Positions 13,053-21,661 of a stretch of 34,126 bases of DNA are shown one piece after another (positions within the stretch are counted from its first letter, which is position 1; each line of letters starts with the position of its first letter). The DNA is from an uncultured Verrucomicrobiales bacterium (GTDB taxonomy: Bacteria > Verrucomicrobiota > Verrucomicrobiia > Verrucomicrobiales > Akkermansiaceae), in assembly GCA_937128235.1 (NCBI GenBank), contig CAKZMG010000120.1, positions 1 to 34,126 of the forward strand, given 5' to 3'. A program made the position numbers and the translations under genes. The notes beneath the pieces are model-generated. The model worked only from the letters and a program-made list of their open reading frames with translations, was not told the DNA's origin and searched no databases.

Positions 13053-14108
13053 CTATGAAAATGCCTTCATAAAACTTACCTCTAGCGCGAGCGCCTCGCT
13101 GACGTTGGTCTCAAACAATGCGCGTAGTTCTTCCATGGCATCCATTCTCTGGAGCAGTGATTCCAAGCTCTCTCTCTCAGCAGCTTCCGCCATCGCTTCT
13201 TCATGCTGACTGAAATCTAATCTTGGTGCACCTGACTTTAAGCGCACCAGATCACCCAGCCAGAGTATGAGTAGGTCGATGAATTTTGATCGCTCGAAGA
13301 TGTAGTCGCTATTGGTGAGCGATTCATAGTGCTTTTCTCTGTCCTTGAGCCAATCGCCATCGGTAGTGTTTTTGTAATGATCTTGCTCTTCCTTCAGCGA
13401 GGCATCATGCACCTTAGCAATGGCAAGTTTGCGTTTGTTTAAAATAGTTGCGAACACGGATTTGATAGTGAGTGCGCGGGATACGGAGTTAAACCCAACT
13501 TTTGCATTTCTGAGCAATGTAGTCAGCATTTCCTGCTCGCCTTCTAGCTCCTCACGCACATCATTCTCAGCGATCAGTGGAATGTTCACACAGCGCGAGA
13601 GTATGGTGCTCAGCAGTCTTTCTGGGCTTGCGGTGAGAAGAAATAAGATGGATCCATTTGGTGGTTCTTCCAGCGTTTTTAGAAAGGCGTTCGCTGCCTC
13701 TGTCCGCATCCTATCAGCATCCACCACGATCCCTACCTTGTATTTCCCCTTGCGGGCGGTCTTGAACATGGACTTCTCCAGCTCACGCATCGCATCCACT
13801 GGGATGATCCTAGATTTCATCTGCGGGCGGACAATTCTTACTAGCTCGCCTTCAAGTTCTTGCAAATTTTCAGCCTCAGGCTGGGGTGCCTTATCCACTC
13901 CCTCCACCTCACCGAAGAGGTCAAACATGTCATCTCCCCCGCCCTCACCCTCTGTTTCTTCCTCACGGTTGATGAGGTTTATCACTCTGGTGGTAAGGGA
14001 TTCCACCCCTGCGTGCTTGGTTCCAGAGATGATAAATGCATGACCCAGCCTGCCTCTCTCGTGAGCAGATTCTATAAGTTCAAATGCTTTATCTTCTGTG
14101 TATGCCAT
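13053..14108 (-). CDS. holB: DNA polymerase III subunit delta-prime-like clamp-loader protein
   Basis: This 351-residue protein resembles delta-prime, the rigid stator of the clamp loader that opens the beta clamp and places it on DNA. LGHAFIISGT at 21-30 occupies the Walker A place but lacks a P-loop Lys-Thr, as usual for delta-prime. Typical AAA+ parts follow: GKYKVGIVVDADRMRTEAAN, AFLKTLEEPP at 141-150, the sensor strand FLLTASP and the arginine-finger-like SRC at 171-173. Where many homologues have a four-Cys zinc module, this one has an acidic, Gly-rich insert (about 49-90) without cysteines. The C-terminal third is helical. The start codon ATG 14108 has no Shine-Dalgarno sequence. Its role in core replication is well supported; the symbol holB is by analogy. 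Confidence 0.82.
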   Translation of the reverse strand: MAYTEDKAFELIESAHERGRLGHAFIISGTKHAGVESLTTRVINLINREEETEGEGGGDDMFDLFGEVEGVDKAPQPEAENLQELEGELVRIVRPQMKSRIIPVDAMRELEKSMFKTARKGKYKVGIVVDADRMRTEAANAFLKTLEEPPNGSILFLLTASPERLLSTILSRCVNIPLIAENDVREELEGEQEMLTTLLRNAKVGFNSVSRALTIKSVFATILNKRKLAIAKVHDASLKEEQDHYKNTTDGDWLKDREKHYESLTNSDYIFERSKFIDLLILWLGDLVRLKSGAPRLDFSQHEEAMAEAAERESLESLLQRMDAMEELRALFETNVSEALALEVSFMKAFS

Positions 14109-14205
14109 CGCAATGACAATTCACCATAAGTCACCAGCGCTGGCAAGCGTGATCAGTGAGTAATTTTCACTTCTCTGGTCTGATAAACTATCACACAAAT
14201 CCGGC

Positions 14206-14234
14206 TTGACCTTTGCGCTTCTCGGGTGGATAGT
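14206..14234 (+). promoter_or_regulatory. Candidate promoter of the mreB operon
   Basis: TTGACC at 14206-14211 and GATAGT at 14229-14234 are 17 bases apart, resembling -35 and -10 boxes. The start would fall near 14241, leaving a leader of about 120 bases before mreB. A TTTATATAG run at 14259-14267 could hold a second start. Confidence 0.45.
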
Positions 14235-14360
14235 CTCGCACTCTTTGCTAGTTCACTTTATATAGCAATGCAGTGAAATAACCAATTTTCCAGACACGTA
14301 GTATTTATGAGCAACATCGCTCACTATTCATTTTAACCATTTTCATCAAATCACCCATCC

Positions 14361-15386
14361 ATGTTTTCAAAATTTTTCGGACGTTGGTTCGCCAACGACA
14401 TCGGTATCGACCTCGGTACTGCTAACACTCTCGTGAACGTTAAGGACCAAGGTATTGTCCTGCGTGAGCCATCTGTAGTCGCTGTAAAGGCTGGCACGAA
14501 CATCGTGCTCGCGGTAGGAGATGATGCCAAGCGTATGCTCGGTAGAACTCCGGGCGACATCGTAGCGATCCGCCCGCTCAAGGACGGAGTCATCGCAGAC
14601 TTCGAGGTCACAGAAGCCATGCTTAGACATTTCATCAAGAAGGCGAACAGCAACAAACGCTCAAACCCACGTGTAGTCATCGCCATCCCATCTGGTATCA
14701 CGGAGGTGGAGAGACGTGCGGTGCGCGAGAGTGCTGAGCAGGCTGGAGCTCGCGAGGTGTTTCTCATCGAAGAGCCTATGGCAGCAGCCATCGGAGTAGG
14801 TCTCCCAGTGCAGGAAGCATCTGGAAACATGATCGTGGACATTGGTGGTGGAACTACTGAGGTGGCACTCATCTCCCTAGCTGGTATCGTTTACAGCCGC
14901 TCGGTCCGCACTGCGGGTGATGAGCTGGATGAAGCGATCATTTCCTACATGAAGCGCGCGTATAATCTCATGATCGGTGAGCGCACTGCGGAAGAAATCA
15001 AGATCCGCCTAGGCTCAGCCATCGAGCTACCAAAGGAACTCACCATGGATGTGAAGGGACGTGACCTCGTGGCGGGACTCCCTAAGACCATGAAAATCTC
15101 CTCTGAGGAAATCCGCGAAGCCATCGCAGATCCCCTCTCATCCATCATCGATGCGGTGCGCACCACACTGGAGCGCTGTCCGCCAGAACTCGCGGCTGAC
15201 CTCGTTGACCGCGGGCTCATGCTTGCAGGTGGTGGAGCTCTGCTAAAGGGCTTAGACAAACGTCTCAAGCTCGAAACAGGACTCCCAGTTCACGTGGCAG
15301 ATGATCCGCTCAGCGCTGTGGCAGAAGGAACCGGCAAGGCACTTCAGGAGATCAGCTTCCTTCGCCGTGTGACCAACATGGAATAA
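14361..15386 (+). CDS. mreB: Rod-shape-determining actin homologue MreB
   Basis: MreB polymerises on the inner membrane and guides the elongation machinery that builds the lateral cell wall. The 341 residues are full length. An N-terminal amphipathic stretch, [15 protein letters not shown], fits membrane binding. The ATP site is complete: phosphate loop 1 DLGTANT at 17-23, phosphate loop 2 DIGGGTTE at 160-167, and the adenosine motif [14 protein letters not shown] near 287-300. The connecting EEPMAAAIG region is also conserved. It heads the mreB-mreC-mreD-PBP2 block. GC-rich, regular codon use contrasts with the plus-strand accessory genes at 917-6569. The ATG lacks a Shine-Dalgarno sequence. 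Identification is secure. Confidence 0.98.
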   Translation: MFSKFFGRWFANDIGIDLGTANTLVNVKDQGIVLREPSVVAVKAGTNIVLAVGDDAKRMLGRTPGDIVAIRPLKDGVIADFEVTEAMLRHFIKKANSNKRSNPRVVIAIPSGITEVERRAVRESAEQAGAREVFLIEEPMAAAIGVGLPVQEASGNMIVDIGGGTTEVALISLAGIVYSRSVRTAGDELDEAIISYMKRAYNLMIGERTAEEIKIRLGSAIELPKELTMDVKGRDLVAGLPKTMKISSEEIREAIADPLSSIIDAVRTTLERCPPELAADLVDRGLMLAGGGALLKGLDKRLKLETGLPVHVADDPLSAVAEGTGKALQEISFLRRVTNME

Positions 15387-15452
15387 TCCATTTTTCATTT
15401 ACTCATCGTAAAACTTATCTAATATATTTCTTAGTTTTCTCGGACTTTACAA

Positions 15453-16250
15453 ATGAAACCGCTCAATCTCGTAACACTACTTGTTTTCCTAGCAGCCACC
15501 GCGTGGACGCTGACTAGGAGCGAGACCAGTGTGCGCCAGATCCAGAAAGGCTATTACTCCTTCATCAGCCCGTTCGTAGCGAGCGGCTCGGCGATGGAGA
15601 CTAAGATCCGAGCCTTCGATGAAGAAGTAGAGCACTCAGAAACACTCTCCAAAAAACTCAAAATAGCTGAGACTGAGCTAGTAAAATTGAGTACCGAAAT
15701 AGAGCACCTCAAGAAGCTGGAGAAAGAAAACGTCCAGCTCCGCGCAGCGCTAGATTTCAAAGAACGCACCCCTTTCAGCGTAAAAGCTGCAAAAGTCATA
15801 CGCCGCAAACCCTCGAATTGGTGGGAAACCGCCCATATTGATCGAGGGTCAAATCACGGAATAAGCCCCATGCTTGCCGTGATCGCTGCTGAAGGACTCG
15901 TTGGCAAGGTAGACCGACCTGAAGACGAGACCTCAACTGTGATTTTGCTAACTGATGAAGCATGCCAAGTATCCGCCAGGGTAGTAGGCACTCATGAGTT
16001 TGGCATCCTCAGCGGACAGAGAGCCCAGAATGGTGATAACCCCATGTTACGCCTTCGCTATCTGTCCAGAGATTCTAATGTCAAAATTGGACAGAAAGTC
16101 ATTACCACTGGTAAGGGCGAATTGTTTGAAAAAGGCATTGCCCTAGGTACCATCGTGGATATTACTAGGGGAGCTCTCTATACCGAGGCACAGGTGAAGC
16201 CAGCAGTGAACTTTGCGGATTTAGAAACCGTCTTTGTTCTCATCAAGTGA
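15453..16250 (+). CDS. mreC: Cell-shape protein MreC
   Basis: MreC is the periplasmic scaffold that links the MreB filament to PBP2. The 265-residue protein has one N-terminal membrane helix (about 4-20), a coiled coil (about 50-103, with EHLKKLEKENVQLRAALDF as its end) and a C-terminal beta-rich domain starting FSVKAAKVIRRKPSNWWETA. The diagnostic stretch DRGSNHGISPMLAVIAAEG followed by LVGKVD is present, as is ITTGKGELFEKGIALGTI near the C-terminus. It lies 66 bases after mreB, and its stop overlaps the mreD start in GTGA. Length is within the family range. Confidence 0.95.
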   Translation: MKPLNLVTLLVFLAATAWTLTRSETSVRQIQKGYYSFISPFVASGSAMETKIRAFDEEVEHSETLSKKLKIAETELVKLSTEIEHLKKLEKENVQLRAALDFKERTPFSVKAAKVIRRKPSNWWETAHIDRGSNHGISPMLAVIAAEGLVGKVDRPEDETSTVILLTDEACQVSARVVGTHEFGILSGQRAQNGDNPMLRLRYLSRDSNVKIGQKVITTGKGELFEKGIALGTIVDITRGALYTEAQVKPAVNFADLETVFVLIK

Positions 16251-16858
16251 TCCGATACCACATTAGCATCTTCATCCTCGTCCTCCTGGCCTGCATTCTT
16301 CAGCAGTTTCTGCCAGCGATCACGGGTATGTACGATGCTCGGCTACACATCTTGCCGCTCACCTTCCTCTGCTGCGTAGTGACGGTAGGCTTCTCACCTA
16401 TGCTCATTCTGGCATTCATCTGCGGCTTCATCTGGGATGCGCAGAACACCCTAGGCAGCCAAGGTGGTGACCCTACTATCTACACCGCCCCAGCTGATCA
16501 GATCCGCTTTGGGTATTCCATTATCCTCTACTTCGTCATGGGTATTATTATGCAAGGATTCCAGCCACTTTTTCAGAAAGGAGTCTGGCAGCTTTCCGCC
16601 ATCGTCACAGGCTTCGCTACCTTCTTCTACCTACTCTCAGAATATCTACTCATCAACATCGTCCGTGGTGAGTTCTACTTCCCCACTCGGGTGTTCTATC
16701 AGATCTGGCTCTCGGCTGCCATCACCATGATCTGTTCCCCGTTACTCTTTTTCATTCTATTTAAATTAGCCAGACTCTTCGATCACACTATCCGCTATGA
16801 CGGACTAAAAAAACGCTACTTCCGCTTCCAAAAAACTGAAGAAGAAACCACTGCATAA
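16247..16858 (+). CDS. mreD: Rod-shape-determining membrane protein MreD
   Basis: MreD is the small integral membrane partner of MreC in the elongation complex. The 203-residue protein is mostly hydrophobic with about five to six membrane helices: ISIFILVLLACILQQFLPAI, LTFLCCVVTVGFSPMLILAF, ILYFVMGIIMQGF and LSAIVTGFATFFYLLSEYLL are the clearest. The C-terminus is basic and cytoplasmic. It starts with GTG at 16247, overlapping the mreC stop, which couples their translation. Sequence conservation in MreD is low, so the call rests on the place between mreC and PBP2 as well as hydrophobicity. It is slightly longer than the typical 160-175 residues. Confidence 0.88.
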   Translation: MIRYHISIFILVLLACILQQFLPAITGMYDARLHILPLTFLCCVVTVGFSPMLILAFICGFIWDAQNTLGSQGGDPTIYTAPADQIRFGYSIILYFVMGIIMQGFQPLFQKGVWQLSAIVTGFATFFYLLSEYLLINIVRGEFYFPTRVFYQIWLSAAITMICSPLLFFILFKLARLFDHTIRYDGLKKRYFRFQKTEEETTA

Positions 16859-16889
16859 TTTTTCTAACAGCTTCATCTAACAACTCATC

Positions 16890-19058
16890 ATGCCGCAACC
16901 ACGCTACAGATATAGACTCTACCTTCTCACCCTACTTATTCTAGTAGGGACAGGAGTCCTGTTGCTGCGGCTCTATGATTTCCAGATCAAACAAAAGGAC
17001 TACTACCGAGAGAAAGTCCCCTCTAACAAAAGAGTAGAAGTCCGTGAACCAGGCACCCGAGGCGACATCAAAGACCGCTACGGAGTCACCCTCGCACAAA
17101 ATGATCAGTCATACATCGTTTACTTCAACTTAGCAGAAATTCATAAGGCATACATCGATGAGTATGGGAAAACTCTCCGGAGAACGATTCTCGTAAATAG
17201 AAATGGCTCTAAGAAAAAAATAGAGCGTATCGACATCGCGGGCATGGTCAATGAGCTCGTCCGCCCTAAGTTAGCTGCCTATAATCTGGATGCCGATTAT
17301 AGTGCCAAGGCAATGGAATCTCACTACAACACCCATGGTGGGCTAGTTCCATTTGTTTATAGAAAAGACCTCAGCTATGATGAATTTGCAAAATACGCTG
17401 AACAAAACCTAGAGTTTCCAGGTGTTTACATCAGCGTTTCGCCATCACGTGAGTATCCCTACGGAGCCATGGCATCGCACGTGTTAGGCTTCATTAAGCC
17501 ATGGAAAAAAGGAGACGTTCCAGACGGCTATCTCCACTACATTGGTGATCCCTTCGGTGAAGACGGAATTGAAAAATCCATGAATGATGAGCTCACTGGG
17601 CACGAGGGAATAAAGACCATTCTTAAAAATGACAAAGGTAAAACTCTCGGAATAGTGGACTACCAACGCCCCGCAAAAGGCTCTGACATTTACCTGACTC
17701 TCGACGCCAGAATCCAACAGATCACCGAATCCATTCTCAGGGATAATGGAGTAGGTAAAGGTGCTGCGATCGTCATGGATCCTCACACTGGCGAGGTCAT
17801 CGCCATGGCATCTGTACCTAACTATGACCCGAATGATTTCATCCCGAGCATCACTGAGGAACGCTACTCGGTGTATAGGGAAAACAAAGCAGTGCCACTG
17901 ATGAACCGTGCCATTTCTAACTTCGCACCTGGCTCTACTTTTAAATTACCAGCAGCCATCGCAGGCTGTAAGAACAACATGCATCGCAGCAAATGCAACT
18001 GCACAGGATACTCTCACTATGGAAGCATCTCCATCGGTTGCTGGAAAACTTCTGGTCATGGCACACTCGCACTAGCCGAGTCCATCCAGCGTTCATGTAA
18101 TCCCTACTTCATGAACATAGCCAACAAAATAGGTTACAGGAAGATGGTAGAAACCTATCAAATGCTGGGACTAGGCAAGCAATCTGGTATCCGCCTTCCA
18201 CGCGAACATTCAGGAGAAGTCCCTGGAAGCAGCCGCTGGGAGAAACGCTATCCAAATGAATCTATGACAGATGCATTCACAGGCATGATGAGCATCGGAC
18301 AAGGATACTGCCAAGCCACTCCCCTACAGGTCGCATCCTTTGTCTCAACCATAGCCAATGGAGGAAAATACTATAAACCTAGAATCATACTCAAAACTAA
18401 AAACGCGCTCCTGCGAGAAGAAAGATCATTCAAAGAACCATGGGAGATCAATCTCCTCCAAGAAGGTCTCAAAAAAGAACATCTAGAAACGATCCGCTAT
18501 GGTATGAGATTAGCTGCCAATGCCCCAGGTGGCACTGCTGGGCGAGCAGCACCAGATACTGAAGGTGTCATCATCGGAGCCAAAACAGGAACTGCACAAA
18601 CCACAGACAGAGGAGTAAAAACACACGTAGCCTGGACCGCTGCATTCGCGCCTTATGAGGACCCGCGCTACGTAGTCGTAGTCGCCGTGAAGCGCGGTGG
18701 CAGTGGCGGTAAGGTAGCAGGACCACTAGTGAAGCTTATTCTCGAATCATTATTTGAGATAGAAAAAGGCAAGAAAGTAAAACTCGCCAAGACCAAACCC
18801 TATGCCGGTCACATGAATCTCATCGAAGAAACCATCATCCCAGAATCTACAACCGTCGCCTCATTCTTTGTGGATGGCGAAACTGGTAACGAGGCCAGTG
18901 CGGTAAAAATTATCAAACCAAAACGTAATCCAAATTTAGACAACAACTCTAGAAAACCCGAGCCATCCATCACCCCTGAGGTCGATTCCCGAGGCTCTAT
19001 CAAACCTAAGAAAACGCCTCGGGTTATCAAACCGAAGCGCAATCCAAATTCAAACTAA
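16890..19058 (+). CDS. mrdA: Penicillin-binding protein 2 (elongation transpeptidase) with a basic C-terminal tail
   Basis: PBP2 is the peptidoglycan transpeptidase of the elongation machinery. After a membrane helix (about 9-27) comes the PBP dimerisation domain (to about 255, with EPGTRGDIKDRYGVTLAQ) and the transpeptidase domain. Its three active-site motifs are intact: SxxK is STFK at 349-352, SxN is SCN at 402-404, and KTG at 565-567. Cys369, Cys371 and Cys384 stand near the region where E. coli PBP2 has a structural metal site. The 722 residues exceed the usual 600-650 because of a Pro/Lys-rich tail of about 60 residues containing IKPKRNPN twice (DNA 18912-18935 and 19026-19049). It follows mreD by 31 bases. 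RodA, often next to PBP2, is not here. Confidence 0.96.
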   Translation: MPQPRYRYRLYLLTLLILVGTGVLLLRLYDFQIKQKDYYREKVPSNKRVEVREPGTRGDIKDRYGVTLAQNDQSYIVYFNLAEIHKAYIDEYGKTLRRTILVNRNGSKKKIERIDIAGMVNELVRPKLAAYNLDADYSAKAMESHYNTHGGLVPFVYRKDLSYDEFAKYAEQNLEFPGVYISVSPSREYPYGAMASHVLGFIKPWKKGDVPDGYLHYIGDPFGEDGIEKSMNDELTGHEGIKTILKNDKGKTLGIVDYQRPAKGSDIYLTLDARIQQITESILRDNGVGKGAAIVMDPHTGEVIAMASVPNYDPNDFIPSITEERYSVYRENKAVPLMNRAISNFAPGSTFKLPAAIAGCKNNMHRSKCNCTGYSHYGSISIGCWKTSGHGTLALAESIQRSCNPYFMNIANKIGYRKMVETYQMLGLGKQSGIRLPREHSGEVPGSSRWEKRYPNESMTDAFTGMMSIGQGYCQATPLQVASFVSTIANGGKYYKPRIILKTKNALLREERSFKEPWEINLLQEGLKKEHLETIRYGMRLAANAPGGTAGRAAPDTEGVIIGAKTGTAQTTDRGVKTHVAWTAAFAPYEDPRYVVVVAVKRGGSGGKVAGPLVKLILESLFEIEKGKKVKLAKTKPYAGHMNLIEETIIPESTTVASFFVDGETGNEASAVKIIKPKRNPNLDNNSRKPEPSITPEVDSRGSIKPKKTPRVIKPKRNPNSN

Positions 19059-19094
19059 AAATTTACACCCATTTAAACCAACAAACTATTTTAT

Positions 19095-20687
19095 ATGATC
19101 ACAAAAATCAAAAAAGCATTCGGATTCAGTAGCGGCGAGCCAGACCCAACCAAAGGAGTCACCCTCGTCATCAACTCAGAGAAACTAGAGCGTAGAGTCG
19201 CTCTGCTAGAGAACAACATCCTAGAAGAATATGATGTGGAGCGCGAAGGCGAAGCCAATATCGTAGGCGGGATTTTCAAAGGCACCGTCAAAAACATCGA
19301 ACAAGGGCTCAAGGCAATGTTCGTGGACATTGGCATGGATAAGAACGCGTTCCTCCACTTCTGGGATGCCATTCCAGCAGCACTAGATGGCGGGCTAGAA
19401 GAAATTCAGCGTGAGGGCAGACCTAAGAAAAAGCAGAAAAAGATTACCTCTAAAGACATCCCTAGCATCTACCCAATCGGATCTGAAATCCTTATCCAAG
19501 TATCTAAGGGACCAATCGGAAATAAGGGACCACGCGTGACTACGAATGTATCACTCGCAGGTCGCTATCTCGTCCTCATGCCATTCTCGGAGCAGTTTGG
19601 TATCTCTAGGAAGATCGATGAGCCAAAGGAACGCCAGCGTCTCCGCCGCATCATGCAGAAACTCCAAGTTCCAGAAGGAATGGGCATCATCATGCGCACC
19701 GTATCCATCGGGCAGAGAGCGAGACACTTCGTTCGTGACCTCGCCATGTTACTAGAACAGTGGAATGAAATTGAAACCAAACGTGACTCCAAGAAAGCTC
19801 CAGTCATCGCATTCCAGGAGCCAGGACTCATCGAGCGCACTGCGAGAGATTTTCTAACAGATGAGGTGGATCAAGTCATCTGTGATGACCTAGAGACCAC
19901 AGAATTCATGCGAGAGATCGCGGGCAAGGTATCTCGCAGAGCCAAGCGCCGCATCATGCACTACCCGGCGAGACAATCTATCTTTGAGAAGATCGGTGTC
20001 CAACGCCAGATCGATGAAGCATTCCACCGCCAAGTCTGGCTTCCATGTGGCGGTTACCTCGTCATTGATGAGACAGAAGCTCTCATCGCTATCGACGTCA
20101 ACACAGGTCGCAACAAAGGCTCCAAGGACGTAGAGAAAATGATCACTGAGACGAACCTCGAAGCCGCAGAAGAAGTAGCGCGCCAGCTCAGACTCCGCAA
20201 CATCGGTGGACTCGTCGTGGTGGACTTTATCGACATGCGTCACCGCAAGGATCAGCAAGCAGTCTTCCGCGCGATGAAGGAACGCCTCAAGCGCGATAAA
20301 GCCAAGACTCAGGTCATGCAGATTTCAGCCATCGGACTCATGGAAATGACCCGCCAGCGACTCAATGAATCACTCCGTGATGCCATGTATGAGCCGTGTA
20401 ACTACTGCCAAGGAAAAGGCAGAGTCAAGACCACCATGACCATGTCCGTAGAGATTCAGAGAAGGCTAAACACCGTCATTCAGAAAAATGATGACAAGTA
20501 TGGTGACCTCATCGTGCTGGTGAATCCAGAGGTGCTAAACCGCTTCAAAAAAGAAGACTCGAAGATCCTTATGGAACTTGAGCGCAGCCATAATGGTCGC
20601 CTCATCTTCCGCACTGATGCCTCACTTCACAGAGAGAAATTCGCCATCATCGATGCCACCACGGAGAAGACCATCGTCTCACTCTAA
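19095..20687 (+). CDS. rng: Ribonuclease E/G family endoribonuclease
   Basis: RNase E/G cuts single-stranded AU-rich RNA and matures rRNA, tRNA and mRNA. The 530-residue protein has the family core: an S1 domain (about 56-155, starting IVGGIFKGTVKNI), a 5'-sensor/RNase H-like region, and the DNase I-like catalytic part with IAIDVNTGRN (Asp334) and LVVVDFIDM (Asp377), the two magnesium-binding Asp. A zinc-link CNYC at 435-438 joins dimers. A Lys-rich loop (110-120) interrupts the S1 domain. The length is closer to RNase G, without a long RNase E scaffold tail. It follows PBP2 by 36 bases; association of rng with mre genes is also known in proteobacteria. Identification is secure, the E or G subtype less so. 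Confidence 0.93.
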   Translation: MITKIKKAFGFSSGEPDPTKGVTLVINSEKLERRVALLENNILEEYDVEREGEANIVGGIFKGTVKNIEQGLKAMFVDIGMDKNAFLHFWDAIPAALDGGLEEIQREGRPKKKQKKITSKDIPSIYPIGSEILIQVSKGPIGNKGPRVTTNVSLAGRYLVLMPFSEQFGISRKIDEPKERQRLRRIMQKLQVPEGMGIIMRTVSIGQRARHFVRDLAMLLEQWNEIETKRDSKKAPVIAFQEPGLIERTARDFLTDEVDQVICDDLETTEFMREIAGKVSRRAKRRIMHYPARQSIFEKIGVQRQIDEAFHRQVWLPCGGYLVIDETEALIAIDVNTGRNKGSKDVEKMITETNLEAAEEVARQLRLRNIGGLVVVDFIDMRHRKDQQAVFRAMKERLKRDKAKTQVMQISAIGLMEMTRQRLNESLRDAMYEPCNYCQGKGRVKTTMTMSVEIQRRLNTVIQKNDDKYGDLIVLVNPEVLNRFKKEDSKILMELERSHNGRLIFRTDASLHREKFAIIDATTEKTIVSL

Positions 20688-20718
20688 CAGAATAAATTTA
20701 CCAGCAATTTCTAACTTT

Positions 20719-21162
20719 ATGAGTAAGAAAGAACCACAGACCATCGAGGCTGATGTGGAGGTCGTATCATCCACTAAAAGCAAGAAGTCTAAGGCAAATA
20801 AATCTGCCGCGAATCAAGCGAATCAGCAAGCCGACAATCCGTTTGCCAACATGGGAGCGATGGGAGGCATGGAAGGAATGCCAGACCTCTCTGCGATGTT
20901 TGGCAAGAGCGGCATGCCAGATCTCTCTAAGATCCCAGGTCTCACACTCCGCCAGAGACTGACATTTAAAATAGTAGGACTGATGAGTAATCCCAAGCTC
21001 AGATTCCTCAAGAGCAAATGGAGCATCCCGCTCTGGGGCGTTATCGCCATCCTAGTGCTGACCATCATTCTCTCACTCGGGATTCTATTCCTCATCTTCA
21101 AACTCCTAAAAGCAATCCTGACTCCCTACATCAATATTTTCAGGAAGAAACAAATAGAGTGA
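20719..21162 (+). CDS. Small membrane protein downstream of RNase E/G, uncharacterised
   Basis: I do not recognise this 147-residue protein. It starts at ATG 20719; an in-frame start 141 bases earlier lies inside rng and is not favoured. It has a charged and Ala/Asn/Gln-rich N-terminus (STKSKKSKANKSAANQANQQ), a Met/Gly-rich stretch with GMPDLS twice (about residues 52-57 and 65-70), a basic amphipathic part (TLRQRLTFKIVGLMSNPKLR) and one strong membrane helix near 105-133, then a basic tail. It lies 31 bases after the rng stop on the same strand. Because RNase E enzymes in other bacteria need a membrane anchor, a tethering role for this neighbour is a reasonable but untested inference. Confidence 0.75.
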   Translation: MSKKEPQTIEADVEVVSSTKSKKSKANKSAANQANQQADNPFANMGAMGGMEGMPDLSAMFGKSGMPDLSKIPGLTLRQRLTFKIVGLMSNPKLRFLKSKWSIPLWGVIAILVLTIILSLGILFLIFKLLKAILTPYINIFRKKQIE

Positions 21163-21187
21163 TAGCCAAGAATCCAGCCATGAATCC

Positions 21188-21607
21188 ATGAAGAAGAAAA
21201 AGCGGCTCAAAAAGCTGATCATTGTTGCTCTCGTGCTGAGCATCTATCCCCTCTTCGTGCTTATCTATACCTGGAGTCACGTTTACCAATCTGAACTAGA
21301 AGGCGGACGGCATGGTCCACTAGATGCCTACCGTCATACGCTTGCCAGTGCTGTGGTCTCCTACACGCTTTCTGAAAATGCCGTAAGTGCCGTCACCAGC
21401 ATCATGGAGTGGGGTGAAGGTGAAACGCGCCTCATGGATAAGCATAACAACATGATCGGTGCGCAGATCGGAGCCAATGCGAAATCATTCCAGGACATCG
21501 AACCCGAAGTTAGAAAATACATTTCAGAAGGCATGATCAACTCGACCGATCCAGCCAGAACCACCTGGCTGCCAAAAGAAAGATGGAAAGACCGCCGCGC
21601 TTGGTGA
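21188..21607 (+). CDS. Membrane-anchored protein with DAYRH and HNN motifs, uncharacterised
   Basis: This 139-residue protein has a basic N-terminus and one membrane helix (about 9-28), after which it should be extracytoplasmic. The rest carries a run of conserved-looking polar motifs: HGPLDAYRHTLASA near 42-55, then EWGEGETRLMDKHNNMIGAQ near 76-95, with a MDxHNNxxG core. A G-x-x-D-A-[FY]-R-H plus M-D-x-x-N-N-x-x-G pattern also occurs in families such as DUF6973; I recall the pattern but cannot confirm membership. The closely spaced His, Asp and Asn residues could bind metal or form an active site. The start at 21188 overlaps nothing; a second ATG at 21180 is out of frame. It is 25 bases downstream of the preceding gene. 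Confidence 0.7.
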   Translation: MKKKKRLKKLIIVALVLSIYPLFVLIYTWSHVYQSELEGGRHGPLDAYRHTLASAVVSYTLSENAVSAVTSIMEWGEGETRLMDKHNNMIGAQIGANAKSFQDIEPEVRKYISEGMINSTDPARTTWLPKERWKDRRAW

Positions 21608-21661
21608 ACTACTTAACCCGCCACTTGACCCGCCGTATTGGCATCTGTAAAATTAAGTCCA

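Noticed and set aside
13420-14043. 207-codon plus-strand ORF opposite the delta-prime gene
   Set aside because: It is antisense to a clear clamp-loader gene, is rich in Ser and has no recognisable domain; it is a shadow frame.
14133-14142. CCAGCGCTGG palindrome upstream of holB
   Set aside because: A 10-bp palindrome is not rare by chance at this GC content, and it has no relation to a promoter I could find.
14351-14872. 173-codon minus-strand ORF opposite mreB
   Set aside because: It lies entirely over the secure mreB frame and its composition reflects codon bias of the opposite strand.
20578-20718. 47-codon extension of the small membrane protein into rng
   Set aside because: It lies inside the rng coding region in another frame; the ATG at 20719 gives a normal layout.
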